In this document: piece by piece, positions 8,689 to 19,622 of the stretch
Position numbering within the stretch: position 1 is the first letter of the stretch
Layout of the letters: every line of letters begins with the position of its first letter
Source of the DNA: CAVWUA01 sp963758025
GTDB taxonomy: Bacteria > Planctomycetota > Planctomycetia > Isosphaerales > Isosphaeraceae
DNA: 35,074 bases
Direction: 5' to 3'
Assembly (NCBI GenBank): GCA_963758025.1
Contig: CAVWUA010000014.1
Location: 1-35,074, forward strand
The notes under the pieces: model-generated
What the model saw: only the letters and a program-made list of their open reading frames with translations
What the model was told of the DNA's origin: nothing
The model's database searches: none
Program-made: the position numbers and the translations under genes

Positions 8689-9945
8689 TCATCCTCCCCC
8701 CGAGGCGATGCGGTCGAACCGCGACGCCAGGGCCGGCATCGTGACCTCCCGGCTGTAGTGCCGCGGACCTTTTCCGAGGCGGCCAGGGTCAGCGGGCGGT
8801 GGGCGGCCGGGTCGTCGAGCAGGTCCATCGCGGCGCGGAAGGCGGCGTCGGGATCGTCCGGGGGGACGATCCGGCCGTGAACGTCCGCCGTGAGGACCTC
8901 GCGGATCGGCTCGGCATCCCACGCGAGCAAAGGCGCCTCGGCGGCCATGGCTTCCAGGAGCGACCGGGCGACGGGATACGGACGGCTCGGGACGACGTGC
9001 AGGTCGCTCGCCGTCAGGACCTCCGCCACGACCTCCGGGGCGACGCGGCCGAGAGTCCAGAACCGCGACGGGTCGGGCGGCGGGTCCTGGGCGATCATCC
9101 GCGCGGCATGGTCCTGACCGTGGAACCGCACGTCGAGCATCCGCTCGACCGTCGGTCCGCCGACCGCCACGCAGAGCACGTCGTCCCGCGCGGAGCAGGG
9201 CATTGGCCAGGGTCAGGAAGCGGTCGAACCCTCGGAGGCGGTCGAGATCGCGGGCCACGAAGCTGACGATGCGCGTCCCGCGCGGGATGGATCGACCGGC
9301 GATCGACCGGGGGCCGGCGGCTTCGTTCCTCCTCGTGAACCGCCTCATATCCACGCCGTCGTGCTGGACGAGGAAGGCGTCGCGGTACTCCGGCGGGTAG
9401 AGCGCACGCTGCCAGTCGGTGGTCGTCCAGGGGGTGACGCCGTTCTCCAGGTCGAGCAGGTCGATGGCGTTGGCCGAGCGCCGCCACTGGAGATACTCCG
9501 GCGGCAAGGCGGGGATATCCTCGTCGGCCAGGTCGTGCGCGTGGGGGTGAACGTAATAGTCGAACAGGTTCACCAGGGGGACCCGGGGGAGCGACACCGG
9601 CACGAACAGGGTCGAGCCCAGCCCGTCCGAGCGGCCGAGGGCCAGGTCGATCGGCCGGGGGCGGCGGGCGTCGAGAACCTCCCACGCGCCATAAGCGTAG
9701 CAGAGGCTCCGCTCCAGCCCCCGGGTCCAGGCGACCGCCGGCTCTCGGGCCACGCCGCCGACGTTGAACTGGATCAGTTCCAGCCCCTGGCCGACCGTCG
9801 AGGGCCAGGACTCCCGAGGATCGAGCCGGTTGCAGTAGAACCGGCAGCGATACCCCCGGCGCCGGACGAGCCAGTCGGCGAGCGGCCCCAGCCGGCCGGG
9901 GAACCGGGGCTCGACGCAGAGCAGGTGCAAGGGGTCCTGAGCCAT
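8689..9945 (-). CDS. Glycosyltransferase, GT4-like (first of a tandem pair, two frame breaks)
   Basis: Parallels the downstream gene along its length: PRFPGRLGPLADWLVRRRGY at the N-terminus, VNLFDYYVHPHAHDLADED (the neighbour has INYCEYYFASHQRSD), RSIPRGTRIVSFVARDLDRL, then VLTADVHGRIVPPDDPDAAF and HYSREVTMPALASRFDRIAS at the end. The frame shifts near 9203 (one extra base in GCGCGGG) and back near 8770 (one base missing, so that VRG is followed by HYSREV). The two changes cancel and give 419 codons, close to the neighbour. The start at 9945 lacks a strong ribosome site, but the Uma2 gene ends 32 bases upstream, so it is likely co-transcribed. Confidence 0.8.
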   Translation of the reverse strand: MAQDPLHLLCVEPRFPGRLGPLADWLVRRRGYRCRFYCNRLDPRESWPSTVGQGLELIQFNVGGVAREPAVAWTRGLERSLCYAYGAWEVLDARRPRPIDLALGRSDGLGSTLFVPVSLPRVPLVNLFDYYVHPHAHDLADEDIPALPPEYLQWRRSANAIDLLDLENGVTPWTTTDWQRALYPPEYRDAFLVQHDGVDMRRFTRRNEAAGPRSIAGRSIPRGTRIVSFVARDLDRLRGFDRFLTLANALLRAGRRALRGGRRTDGRADARRAVPRSGPCRADDRPGPAARPVAVLDSRPRRPGGRGGGPDGERPARRPEPSVSRRPVAPGSHGRRGAFARVGCRADPRGPHGGRSRPDRPPGRSRRRLPRRDGPARRPGRPPPADPGRLGKGPRHYSREVTMPALASRFDRIASGGG

Positions 9946-9977
9946 CTCGTCGTCGAAGGAGGGTCAAAAAAGGAGGG

Positions 9978-10679
9978 TCAGGACGCGCTGGGAGGACGGT
10001 GTTGCTGGGTATCGAGCAAGCGGCGGAGCCGTTCGACTTCTTCCTGCGTCTGACGTAGTGCCGCCTCAGTCTGCTGGAGGCGGGCCTCGGCCTCGGCGGC
10101 GACTTCCTCGCTTGTGGGGATGAGGAGGCCGGTTTCCGGATTGCGAAGGCGTAGGGTCGAGCCGACGCGCTCCAGGTGGAGGCCGATCACCTCGCTGGGC
10201 AAGCGGCCGTCCACCGGCTCGATCGGCACATACTGGCCGTCCACCAGCCGGAACCCTTGCAGGGACGGCTTCAGGTACTCCTCGAACGGGTCGAACAGGA
10301 AGTATTCGTGGACTCCCAGCACGTCGCGGTAGAGCTGGAATTTCGTCTCCAGGTCTTCCTTTTTCGTGGACTTGGAGGTCATCTCGACGACGAACTCCGG
10401 CCCTTTGCCCTCCTCCCAGACGAGGTACACGTCGCGGCGGTCCTTGGGTTCGACACCGCGGACGACGAAGTCATCGGGGGCGACGTGCTTCCGTTTGTTG
10501 CCGGGTTCATAGTAAACGAACATGTTCCCGGAGATGTACACGGTCGGGTCGCCCGCGAAGTGCCGGCGGAGCATATCGATCAGACCGAGCAGGTTGTCGC
10601 GGTGGGTCGGCGTCTCGGCCAAGGGTTTGCCGTCTCCGCTGGGATACTCGATGCGCCGGGTCGATGGGGAGGTGGCCAT
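9978..10679 (-). CDS. Uma2-family protein (DUF820, PD-(D/E)XK nuclease fold)
   Basis: Member of a large family common in cyanobacteria and planctomycetes with a restriction-endonuclease-like fold and no settled cellular role. The 233 residues show the family order: helical N-terminus, VYISGNMFVYYEPGNKRKHVAPDDFVV (PDD core), EFVVEMTSKSTKKEDLETKF (E-x-S-K-S-T with KxxxY nearby) and YRDVLGVHEYFLFDP. After residue about 190 comes a charged coiled coil (AEARLQQTEAALRQTQEEVERLRRLL), usual for the family. AAGGAG lies eight bases before ATG 10679, a good ribosome site. Intact. It is followed at 32 bases by the glycosyltransferases, but such genes are often scattered and the pairing may mean nothing. 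Confidence 0.88.
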   Translation of the reverse strand: MATSPSTRRIEYPSGDGKPLAETPTHRDNLLGLIDMLRRHFAGDPTVYISGNMFVYYEPGNKRKHVAPDDFVVRGVEPKDRRDVYLVWEEGKGPEFVVEMTSKSTKKEDLETKFQLYRDVLGVHEYFLFDPFEEYLKPSLQGFRLVDGQYVPIEPVDGRLPSEVIGLHLERVGSTLRLRNPETGLLIPTSEEVAAEAEARLQQTEAALRQTQEEVERLRRLLDTQQHRPPSAS

Positions 10680-10726
10680 CGGTCGCGCTCCTTTTTCTCG
10701 GTCTTTTTGTCTTTTTTTTCGAAATC

Positions 10727-13301
<2,575 letters not shown>

Positions 13302-13451
13302 GGTTCTGCCGTCAATTTCGCGGAGATGGTCCGGTCGGGAGACGACCGCCGACGATGCCCGGACGGTCCTCAATCGAGAATTGTGTGCCAACGGCGACAG
13401 GAAGGAAAGGCCCCACCGTTGACGACCGCTGGCGATTGCCGGAAATCGGCA

Positions 13452-13769
13452 TCACCGTAACAATTCTGTCAGAAAGTTGCGAATCTGCTGCCGGTGGCCC
13501 GTGTCCAGCCCGCCGGAGATCGTCAGCCGCCAGCCCCGGGCCGGGTCCCGGGACCCTCGCACCGTGACCGCCCGGCCCGCGTCCAGGTCCCGGTCGAAAA
13601 ATTCCTGGATCGCGCCGACCTTCGACAGCGGAATCCGCCCCCGGACCGACACCCGGCGCCCGGGACGGTGACGGATCGTGAAGTCAGCCGAGCCCCCTTG
13701 GCCGGCGCGGACCACCAGCACCACCACGCCGACAACCAGAATGACCAGGACGACCGCCCCGAAGTTCAT
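13452..13769 (-). CDS. Small membrane-anchored protein, DUF3634-like
   Basis: From ATG 13769 it makes about 105 residues: one N-terminal membrane segment (NFGAVVLVILVVGVVVLVV) followed by a soluble domain FTIRHRPGRRVSVRGRIPL, IQEFFDRDL and IRNFLTELLR at the end. The pattern 'one helix, then a short x-R-x-G-x-R-V-x-x-R-G-x-I-P domain' resembles DUF3634, a family of unknown function; I assign it from memory of the motif with moderate confidence. A longer start at GTG 13811 is possible. It sits between lon and the Hsp20 gene on the same strand. Confidence 0.6.
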   Translation of the reverse strand: MNFGAVVLVILVVGVVVLVVRAGQGGSADFTIRHRPGRRVSVRGRIPLSKVGAIQEFFDRDLDAGRAVTVRGSRDPARGWRLTISGGLDTGHRQQIRNFLTELLR

Positions 13770-13847
13770 GCCGAACAACCAGGGGGATGGGCGGAGACCT
13801 CCGACAGACACGTTGGATTCCGGCTTTCCGCGAAAGATTCTCTTGGA

Positions 13848-14271
13848 TCAATCCGTCAGCACGACCTCGACGGTCAGGGAGTGGAGGACCGGCGACTCGG
13901 CCAGAGGGAGGACGACCTCCAGCAACCCTTTGTCCAGGCAGGCCCTCGCCGCGTCGGCCAGGACCGGGACGGGCAGCGGGATCACGCGCTCGAACGGCCC
14001 GAAGGCGATCTCCATGCGGTCGATCCGTCGGGGACGGGGACCCAGCGGGTCGCGCCGCACGCCCGAGACGGTCAGCTCGTGGGCGGTCGTCTGGACGCGG
14101 ATCTCTCCCGGAACCATGCCGGCCAGTTCCAGGCGGACAATCAGCGGCGTCCTCGACCAGCAAGACGTCGGCCGGCGGACTCCAGACCGGACGCCCGGCG
14201 GCCAGCCACGCGCTTTCCGCCCGTTCGCTTCTCGGGTCCGTCGCGTCCTCGCAGCCGTGATTGCGCCGCAT
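13848..14271 (-). CDS. Hsp20/alpha-crystallin-type small heat-shock protein (one frame break)
   Basis: Holdase chaperone that binds unfolding proteins. The second half has the alpha-crystallin layout: IVRLELAGMVPGEIRVQTTAHELTVSGVRRD, then FGPFERVIPLPVPV and the C-terminal LLEVVLPL. The N-terminal part WSPPADVLLVE lies in another frame; removing one G near 14147 gives VLLVETPLIVRLELAGM and 141 codons, normal for Hsp20. The usual C-terminal I/V-x-I/V anchoring motif is not obvious beyond VEVVLTD. The start is taken at ATG 14271; a TTG at 14313 is also in frame. It neighbours lon and an M50 protease, a plausible stress-response group. Confidence 0.75.
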
Positions 14272-14412
14272 GGCAAGGTGGCTCGGCGGGTTCTTTTTGA
14301 GCGGGATCGCCAAGGGGACCGTCGCCCCGGCGGCCTGCTCCGTTACGTCCCGTTTTACCCGTCCAGAGGAGCGGCCGCAACCGAGAATCCGGGGCCGACA
14401 CCGGTTCTCATC

Positions 14413-15132
14413 TCAACGCCGCCACCAGTCCTCGTCGTCGTCGAAACTGCCATGCTTGGCGTACTGGTGCATGATCTGGAGGATCTGGAAGTTCCTCATG
14501 GCGAAGAAGGCGAAGAAGATCGCCATGAACAACGAGCCGAAGAACTGGTAGCTGACCAGGGCCATCACGCCCGAGGTCAAGAGCGAGACGACGTGCGCCC
14601 AGCGCATCCCGTCGCGCCGGTTGATCATCGACAGGACCACGCCGGCAATCTGGCCGCCGTCGAGCGGCCAGATGGGGAACAGGTTCAGGATGCTCCAGAC
14701 GACGTTGATGAACAGCAGGGAGTTCACCACCTCCGCGCCGATCGGGCTGGGCCGGTAATGGCCATACTGCATGCCCAGAACGCTCAGAAACACCAGGCCC
14801 GCCAGAAACAGCCCCGCCCCCGGCCCGCTGAGCAGCACGGCCAGACGCTGCCAGGGGGTCTGCCGCTCCCCCTCGGACGCGCAAAGACCCCCCATGCCGT
14901 ACAGGATGATGTAAGGGCGGCATCCGAACAGCCGGGCCATCAGGCCGTGTCCGTATTCGTGGATCAGGATTGAGACGAACGCGCAACAGACAAAGACCAC
15001 CGCCGCGGTCGCGTCTCCCCCGTTCCAGCCGAGGATCAGCATGATGACCCAGAACAGCGGATGGACGCGCACGGGGATTCCCAGCAGGCGAAAGCGCAAA
15101 TCATAAGGCGTCTCGGACGGGATTCCCAGCAT
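14413..15132 (-). CDS. M50 (site-2) intramembrane metalloprotease, compact form
   Basis: A 239-residue membrane protease with no PDZ domain. The active-site motif HEYGH falls at about residues 59-63 in SILIHEYGHGLMARLFGC, and the second motif is NLFPIWPLDGGQIAG. It has about five or six membrane segments. It opens with YDLRFRLLGIPVRVHPLFW, typical of the short SREBP-protease-like group in planctomycetes and actinobacteria. The C-terminus is acidic and tryptophan-rich (DDDEDWWRR). Intact. It is the most upstream gene of the minus-strand quality-control group and is divergent from dapF with 227 bases between. Its substrate is unknown; anti-sigma factors and leftover signal peptides are known M50 substrates. 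Confidence 0.88.
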   Translation of the reverse strand: MLGIPSETPYDLRFRLLGIPVRVHPLFWVIMLILGWNGGDATAAVVFVCCAFVSILIHEYGHGLMARLFGCRPYIILYGMGGLCASEGERQTPWQRLAVLLSGPGAGLFLAGLVFLSVLGMQYGHYRPSPIGAEVVNSLLFINVVWSILNLFPIWPLDGGQIAGVVLSMINRRDGMRWAHVVSLLTSGVMALVSYQFFGSLFMAIFFAFFAMRNFQILQIMHQYAKHGSFDDDEDWWRR

Positions 15133-15194
15133 ACGGCACCTCTACCTCGGCGCAGGGACGGAGGCCCGACCCGTTGGGGCACTCCGAAACTGTT

Positions 15195-15223
15195 AGCCTA
15201 GGCGGGATAACGCGGGACGACAA
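15195..15223 (-). promoter_or_regulatory. Candidate sigma-70 promoter for the M50 protease gene
   Basis: On the minus strand TTGTCG and TAGGCT are separated by exactly 17 bases. Transcription would start near 15188, giving a leader of about 55 bases before ATG 15132. Confidence 0.35.
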
Positions 15224-15359
15224 GCCGAACTTCCCGAAGCTCTGGAGCGGCCAGGACCGCCCTTCGCCCGCGATAAGGACTTGTGCCCCGGAGGCCACCC
15301 CGGCAAAACTCGAATACGGACAATCCACCGAACCCCCATCGCCCCCACCGGCCACGACC

Positions 15360-16193
15360 ATGAAATTTACCAAGATGCACGGCATCGGCAACGATTACAT
15401 CTACGTCAACCTGTTCGACCAGGAGTTGCCGGGGGATCCCTCGGAGGTGGCGAAGGCGATCAGCGACCGCCACTTCGGGATCGGCTCCGACGGCCTGATC
15501 CTGATCGGTCCCTCGCAGTGCGCCGACGCCCGCATGCGGATGTTCAACGCCGATGGGTCCGAAGGGGAAATGTGCGGCAACGGCGTCCGCTGCGTCGCCA
15601 AGTACATCCACGACCACGGTATCGCGCCAAAGGACCGCGTGACGGTCGAGACCGGCCGGGGCGTGCTGACCCTGGACCTGGACGTCCGGCAAGGCAAGGT
15701 CCAGCGCGTCCGGGTGGACATGGGCACGCCGATCCTCCGCGCGGCCGATATCCCCACGACGCTGCCGGACCCGCCCGTTAACGCTCAGATTGGCGTAAAC
15801 GAGGGAACGTTTACGTTGACATCGGTGTCAATGGGGAACCCTCACGCGGTTATTTACGTTGACGACGTCGCGTCCTTCCCCGTCGAGACGCTCGGCCCCG
15901 TGCTGGAGCGGCACCCGGTCTTTCCCCGGCGGGTGAACGTCCACTTCGTCGAGGTTCTCTCCCGGGGCGAGGTCCGGATGCGGACCTGGGAACGCGGCTC
16001 GGGCATCACCCTGGCCTGTGGCACCGGCGCCTGCGCGGTCTGCGTCGCGGGCGTGCTGACCGACCACACCGACCGCACGCTCCTGGCCCACCTCCCCGGT
16101 GGCGACCTGGAGCTGGAGTGGCCCGCTGACGACGCCTCCGTCTTCATGACCGGTCCGGCGACGGAGGTCTTCTCGGGGGAGTGGAACGGATAG
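15360..16193 (+). CDS. dapF: Diaminopimelate epimerase
   Basis: Converts LL- to meso-diaminopimelate, the last step before lysine and the cross-linking residue of peptidoglycan. The start ATG 15360 gives MKFTKMHGIGNDYIYV, the classic N-terminus, and 277 residues, the usual length. Both catalytic cysteines are present: Cys72 in MCGNGVRC and Cys220 in LACGTGACA. The substrate-binding segments GSDGLILI, MFNADGSEGE, NPHAVIY and RTWERGSG are also clear. Intact. A meso-DAP pathway fits the finding that planctomycetes do make peptidoglycan. The upstream 227 bases are shared with the divergent M50 gene, and no strong plus-strand promoter is visible there. Confidence 0.97.
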   Translation: MKFTKMHGIGNDYIYVNLFDQELPGDPSEVAKAISDRHFGIGSDGLILIGPSQCADARMRMFNADGSEGEMCGNGVRCVAKYIHDHGIAPKDRVTVETGRGVLTLDLDVRQGKVQRVRVDMGTPILRAADIPTTLPDPPVNAQIGVNEGTFTLTSVSMGNPHAVIYVDDVASFPVETLGPVLERHPVFPRRVNVHFVEVLSRGEVRMRTWERGSGITLACGTGACAVCVAGVLTDHTDRTLLAHLPGGDLELEWPADDASVFMTGPATEVFSGEWNG

Positions 16194-16329
16194 AAGGAAC
16201 GTGGAGCCAATTCCTGGAGAGGACGGAGGCCGAGCCTCTCTCTCGGCTAGCCGAAATCGGGTGATTTTCGTAGGCTGCGGCACCGTCCCTTGAACCGGAG
16301 ATTTTGAGGAGACACGGAGGTCATCCTCG

Positions 16330-16995
16330 ATGAAGATCCAGCATCCGCTCCTGGTGCGTGGCGTGGGCGTCTCGGGGGCCTGGCTCGTGCGACGGCTGGT
16401 GGGCACGGCCCGGTTTCACTTCCGCTACAACGATCCGACGGTCAACCCCGAGGTGGCCCGGCGGCTCGGCCTGCGCTACATTTATGCTTTCTATCACGAG
16501 GTCATGCTCTTTCCGGCCTATTACTGGGCGTGGCCGGAGATGCAGATCCTGATCAGCGACCATCGCGACGGCGAGCTGATCACGCAGGTCGTCCAGCGGC
16601 TGGGGTTCGGGGTCGTGCGGGGCTCGACGACGCGAGGCGGAGCGCGGGCCTTGCGCGAGATGTCCGGGCGCGTGGACCAGGGGCATCTCTGCGTCACGCC
16701 CGATGGCCCCCGGGGCCCTCGCCGGCATGTCCATCAAGGTCTGGCCTACCTGTCGAGCCGCACCGGTTTGCCGATCGTCGGCGCCGGGATGGCGTTCCGA
16801 CGTCCCTGGCGGGCCAGGAGCTGGGACCGCTTCGCCGTGCCTCGTCCGTTCCAGGCCGCCGCCTGCGTCGTCCCCCCGCCGTTACTCGTCCCCCCCGACG
16901 CCGACCGCGACACGATCGAGGATTGCCGACGGGAGGTCGAGCGCCGGATGCAGAACGCCACGCTGGAGGCCGAGGAATGGGTCGAACGGCTTTGA
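16330..16995 (+). CDS. DUF374 lysophospholipid acyltransferase-like protein
   Basis: The 221-residue product matches DUF374 (PF04028), a group related to the LPLAT/lauroyl acyltransferases that modify lipids or lipid A-like molecules at the inner membrane. Marks include IYAFYHEVMLFPAYY (histidine in place of the HxxxxD region), LISDHRDGELI, GVVRGSTTRGGARAL, VTPDGPRGPRR and TGLPIVGAGMAF, all in family order. The start is ATG 16330 with GGAGG ten bases upstream. Intact. The precise substrate is unknown for this group. Confidence 0.85.
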   Translation: MKIQHPLLVRGVGVSGAWLVRRLVGTARFHFRYNDPTVNPEVARRLGLRYIYAFYHEVMLFPAYYWAWPEMQILISDHRDGELITQVVQRLGFGVVRGSTTRGGARALREMSGRVDQGHLCVTPDGPRGPRRHVHQGLAYLSSRTGLPIVGAGMAFRRPWRARSWDRFAVPRPFQAAACVVPPPLLVPPDADRDTIEDCRREVERRMQNATLEAEEWVERL

Positions 16996-17119
16996 CGGGG
17001 AAAGCGATCCTCGCCAGGTCGGCAGGGCGCGAAGGAAGAACCCGAAGCGCGCACTGGGATCGGTGGGTTTCGCCCCGCTCACCCATCTTACAAAACCGGG
17101 CTCCGGGTGTGAGTTGCTC

Positions 17120-17148
17120 TTGCCGGATTGGGATGGGTGGGCTATGGT
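17120..17148 (+). promoter_or_regulatory. Candidate sigma-70 promoter for the DUF2752 gene
   Basis: TTGCCG and TATGGT with 17 bases between. The predicted start near 17155 leaves a leader of about 32 bases before ATG 17187. Confidence 0.4.
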
Positions 17149-17186
17149 GTCGCCGCACGTCAAAGGTTCCCATCGATTGAGCGCGC

Positions 17187-17636
17187 ATGCATTCCGGACC
17201 TGTTGTCAAGACGACCCCGCGAGCGCGGCTGGGACGGCTGACCCGTTGGGTCTTGCTGGCTCTGGCGTTGGTGATTGTGGGGGTTCTGGGGACAGCTTGC
17301 TGGCTGAGGCCGGACCCGAGGGGGTTCGGCACGCACCAGCAACTGGGGCTGGCTCCCTGCCGGTTTTACCGGATCACGGGGAAGCCGTGTCCTTCGTGCG
17401 GGATGACCACGGCCTTCGCCTGGTCGGTGCGCGGGCGGTTGGATCGGGCGTGGCGGGCTAATCCGGCCGGGAGTCTCCTGGCGCCGACCTGTCTCGTCCT
17501 GCTGCCCTGGCTTCTGGCGTGTGCGGGGACGGGCCGACCGTGCTGGGGGGCTCGCACCGTGGATGGACCGTTGATCGTCGTGGTGGTGGCCACCGTGGCT
17601 TTGGGCCTGGCGGCCTGGATCTTTCGCCTGATTTGA
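17187..17636 (+). CDS. DUF2752 membrane protein
   Basis: Small inner-membrane protein of 149 residues. The family motif is clear in LGLAPCRFYRITGKPCPSCGMTTAF, with cysteines in C-x8-C-P-x-C-G-M-T order, followed by AWSVRGRLDRAWRANP. There are three hydrophobic helices: residues about 20-40, 95-112 and 128-147. Function is unknown; the CPxCG motif could bind metal or be redox active. Intact. A lipoprotein gene follows after 19 bases, so the two may share a transcript. Confidence 0.85.
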   Translation: MHSGPVVKTTPRARLGRLTRWVLLALALVIVGVLGTACWLRPDPRGFGTHQQLGLAPCRFYRITGKPCPSCGMTTAFAWSVRGRLDRAWRANPAGSLLAPTCLVLLPWLLACAGTGRPCWGARTVDGPLIVVVVATVALGLAAWIFRLI

Positions 17637-17655
17637 CAGAAAAGGGAGGGTTAGG

Positions 17656-18374
17656 ATGATCCCTCGGCCGCTCGCAAGGACGCGTCGCGCCGCCGTCTGG
17701 CTCGCGCTGGCCTTCAGCCTGACGACCCTGGCCGGGTGTGATCCCCGGCAGATGGCGTACTTTCTTCAGCCGTTCGAGCCGCAGATCGCGGCCCCCGGCC
17801 CCTCGCTGAAGGGGAAGCGGGTGGTGGTGGTCACCAAGGCCGTTCCCGGCACGCAGAACGATTACGTGACGCTGGACCGGGACCTGACCCGCGAATTCGT
17901 CTCGATCCTTCGGCAGAAGGTCAAGAAGATCGACGTGGTCGATCCGGATAAGGTGGCGACATGGGCCGAGGCCCACCGGACGTGGACGGACCCGGCCGAA
18001 CTGGCCGAGTGGTTCGAGGCGGACCTGGTCATCTTCCTGGAGGTCCGTGGCTTCCAGATCGAGAGCGCGAACAGTCCGAACATGTTTGAGGGCGCTCGAA
18101 CATCCATCTTCAGGTCACGGAGCTGGCGCATCCCGAGGACGACCGGGGCCGGCCGATGACCGACAAGCCCAAGGAGGCCAGCGTCGTTTACGATGACGAC
18201 CGCGAGACCGCCTTCCCGGTCCGCGGGCCGATCCCGGCCTCGGCCGAGGTGAGCCGCACGGCCTTCCGGAACAAGTTCCTGAAACTGGTCGCGACCGAGG
18301 TCTCCTGGCACTTCGTCGAACACGCGCCTGGGGATAATATTCAGGACGTGAAGTTCAGCGAAGTGAGCGAGTGA
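17656..18374 (+). CDS. Lipoprotein of unknown function (one frame break)
   Basis: A lipoprotein signal is clear: basic start, hydrophobic AVWLALAFSLTTLAGC, with the lipobox Cys at about residue 28. The mature part has GKRVVVVTKAVPG, TREFVSILRQKVKKIDVVDPDKV, WFEADLVIFLEVRGFQIE and FRNKFLKLVATEVSWHFVEH. The look is that of a planctomycete periplasmic lipoprotein with an alternating beta/alpha domain, but I do not recognise a named family. The frame breaks near 18093: adding one A (CGA AAC ATC) joins MFEGAR to NIHLQVTEL and gives 240 codons. GGGAGG lies about nine bases before ATG 17656. A strong stem-loop follows the stop. Confidence 0.75.
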
Positions 18375-18425
18375 GCCTCCATGCTCGCGACTCTCCGCCC
18401 TGGATTTGGCCAGGAACGCGATCAA

Positions 18426-18486
18426 AAAGGGCCGTCCGTCCGCTGCCGGGAGCGATTGGGCTCCGGCAGACGACGGACCGGCCCTT
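18426..18486 (+). terminator. Long stem-loop after the lipoprotein gene
   Basis: AAGGGCCGTCCGTC with CTGCCGGGAGC pairs with GCTCCGGCAG and GACGGACCGGCCCTT, with small bulges, around a GATTGG loop: about 24 pairs, very GC-rich. It starts 52 bases after the stop at 18374. No T run follows on this strand, and the AAAAA before it would be a T run for the other strand, so it could stop transcription from either side. Confidence 0.55.
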
Positions 18487-18802
18487 CGTCGCGTTCTGGT
18501 CCCACGCCCACGCCACCTCCGGATCTCCGCCCTCATCCTCAAGGCTTCACCGGATTCCCCGTCCGGTGCGGGATTCCCGGCAAAAAAATACGCAAGGTCA
18601 GGATAAAAACACCCTTGCAACGAGCCTAGGTCGATGATTACGATTTGTTGAACTGCTGGATGCACACCCCCCAACTCGGCACATTCGGGATGCGAGCCCG
18701 GGCCGAGCCTACCGTCGGATGGATGGACCGCCCCACCCCTTATTATTTCTTCTCAATGGGGCCTTCGTGAGCCAGAACAAGACCATAGAGAACACGTTGC
18801 GC
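18487..18802. other. Intergenic stretch, no gene seen
   Basis: About 316 bases between the stem-loop and the ThuA-like gene. It is less GC-rich than its surroundings, with short A and T runs (AAAAAAATACG near 18583, TTATTATTTCTTCTC near 18740). Short open frames here lack ribosome sites or family resemblance. It probably carries the promoter of the next gene, but no convincing -35/-10 pair was found. Confidence 0.4.
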
Positions 18803-19561
18803 ATGAATCGCCGCCAGTTCACGCGTCAGGTCGCCTGCGCGGCCGGACTCGCGGCTCTGGGCGGGGCGGGCGGTCGCGTCGAGGCGCGGCCCCGGACGGC
18901 CGGTCCATTGCGCGTCCGGGTCTGGTGCGAGGGGACGGCCCCCCGCTCAGTGTATCCCGATGATGTTGATGGCGCCCTGGGCGAGGACCTGACCCGCCGG
19001 GAAGGTCTGACGGTCCACCGAGCCCGATTGAATGATCCCGACGCCGGGCTTTCCGATGCCGCCCTGGATGCCACCGATTGCCTGATCTGGTGGGGCCGGC
19101 TTCGCCACGGCGACGTGCCCGATGACCGGGCACGGGCGGTCGTCGAGCGGGTGAAGGCGGGGCGGCTCGGTTTCGTCGCCCTGCACGCCTCGTTCGCCAG
19201 CAAGCCGTTTCAGACCCTGATGGGGACCCCTTGCGAGCCGGAAGCCTGGCGCAACGACGGCTCGCCGGAGCACGTCGTGGTGCAGGAACCAAACCACCCG
19301 CTGGCCCGGGGAATCCAGCCCTTCACCATTCCCCAGTCGATCATGTACGCCGAGCCGTTCGCCGTGCCGAAGCCCGAGGCGGTCGTCCTGGTCTCCTCCT
19401 GGGGACAGGGGGAAACCTTCCGCAGCGGCCTGACCTGGACGGTCGGGCAGGGGCGGGTCGTCTATTTTCGCCCCGGGCACGACGCCTTCCCCGTGCTCTT
19501 TCATCCGTCGGTGCGTCAGGTCATCGCCAACGCCGTCCAGTGGGCGTCGAAGCGTGCCTGA
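18803..19561 (+). CDS. ThuA-like domain protein with twin-arginine-type signal
   Basis: The ATG at 18803 gives MNRRQFTRQVACAAGLAALGGA, a twin-arginine-style export signal, so I prefer it to the upstream ATG at 18719. The mature part is a class-I glutamine-amidotransferase-like ThuA fold: RVRVWCEGT, DCLIWWGRLRHGDV, GRLGFVALHASFASKPF (where the family has G-F-x-x-x-H), ARGIQPFTIPQSIMYAEPF and GQGRVVYFRPGHDAFP. ThuA was named for trehalose use, but in planctomycetes the fold is common in exported proteins thought to act on sugars; the reaction is unknown. 252 residues, intact. Confidence 0.85.
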   Translation: MNRRQFTRQVACAAGLAALGGAGGRVEARPRTAGPLRVRVWCEGTAPRSVYPDDVDGALGEDLTRREGLTVHRARLNDPDAGLSDAALDATDCLIWWGRLRHGDVPDDRARAVVERVKAGRLGFVALHASFASKPFQTLMGTPCEPEAWRNDGSPEHVVVQEPNHPLARGIQPFTIPQSIMYAEPFAVPKPEAVVLVSSWGQGETFRSGLTWTVGQGRVVYFRPGHDAFPVLFHPSVRQVIANAVQWASKRA

Positions 19562-19588
19562 GCTGGGCCTTCCCGGGCGGCTGGGTGG

Positions 19589-19616
19589 TTGACGGACGCG
19601 GCGAGGGACCTATAAT
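19589..19616 (+). promoter_or_regulatory. Near-consensus sigma-70 promoter for the redoxin gene
   Basis: TTGACG at 19589-19594 and a perfect TATAAT at 19611-19616, 16 bases apart. It lies 28 bases after the ThuA stop. Transcription would start near 19623, leaving about 283 bases before the ATG at 19906. Confidence 0.6.
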
Positions 19617-19622
19617 CGGGCC

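Noticed and set aside
9978..10679. Uma2 protein as part of a defence island
   Set aside because: The nuclease-like fold is suggestive, but no methylase, helicase, toxin or other defence gene is nearby, and Uma2 genes are scattered widely in planctomycetes.
14272..14412. CIRCE-type heat-shock operator before Hsp20
   Set aside because: No TTAGCACTC-N9-GAGTGCTAA-like repeat is present; only partial, unconvincing matches.
15795..15814. Palindrome GTAAACG...CGTTTAC inside dapF
   Set aside because: A seven-base stem within an intact coding region, in frame and with no sign of regulation; treated as coincidence.
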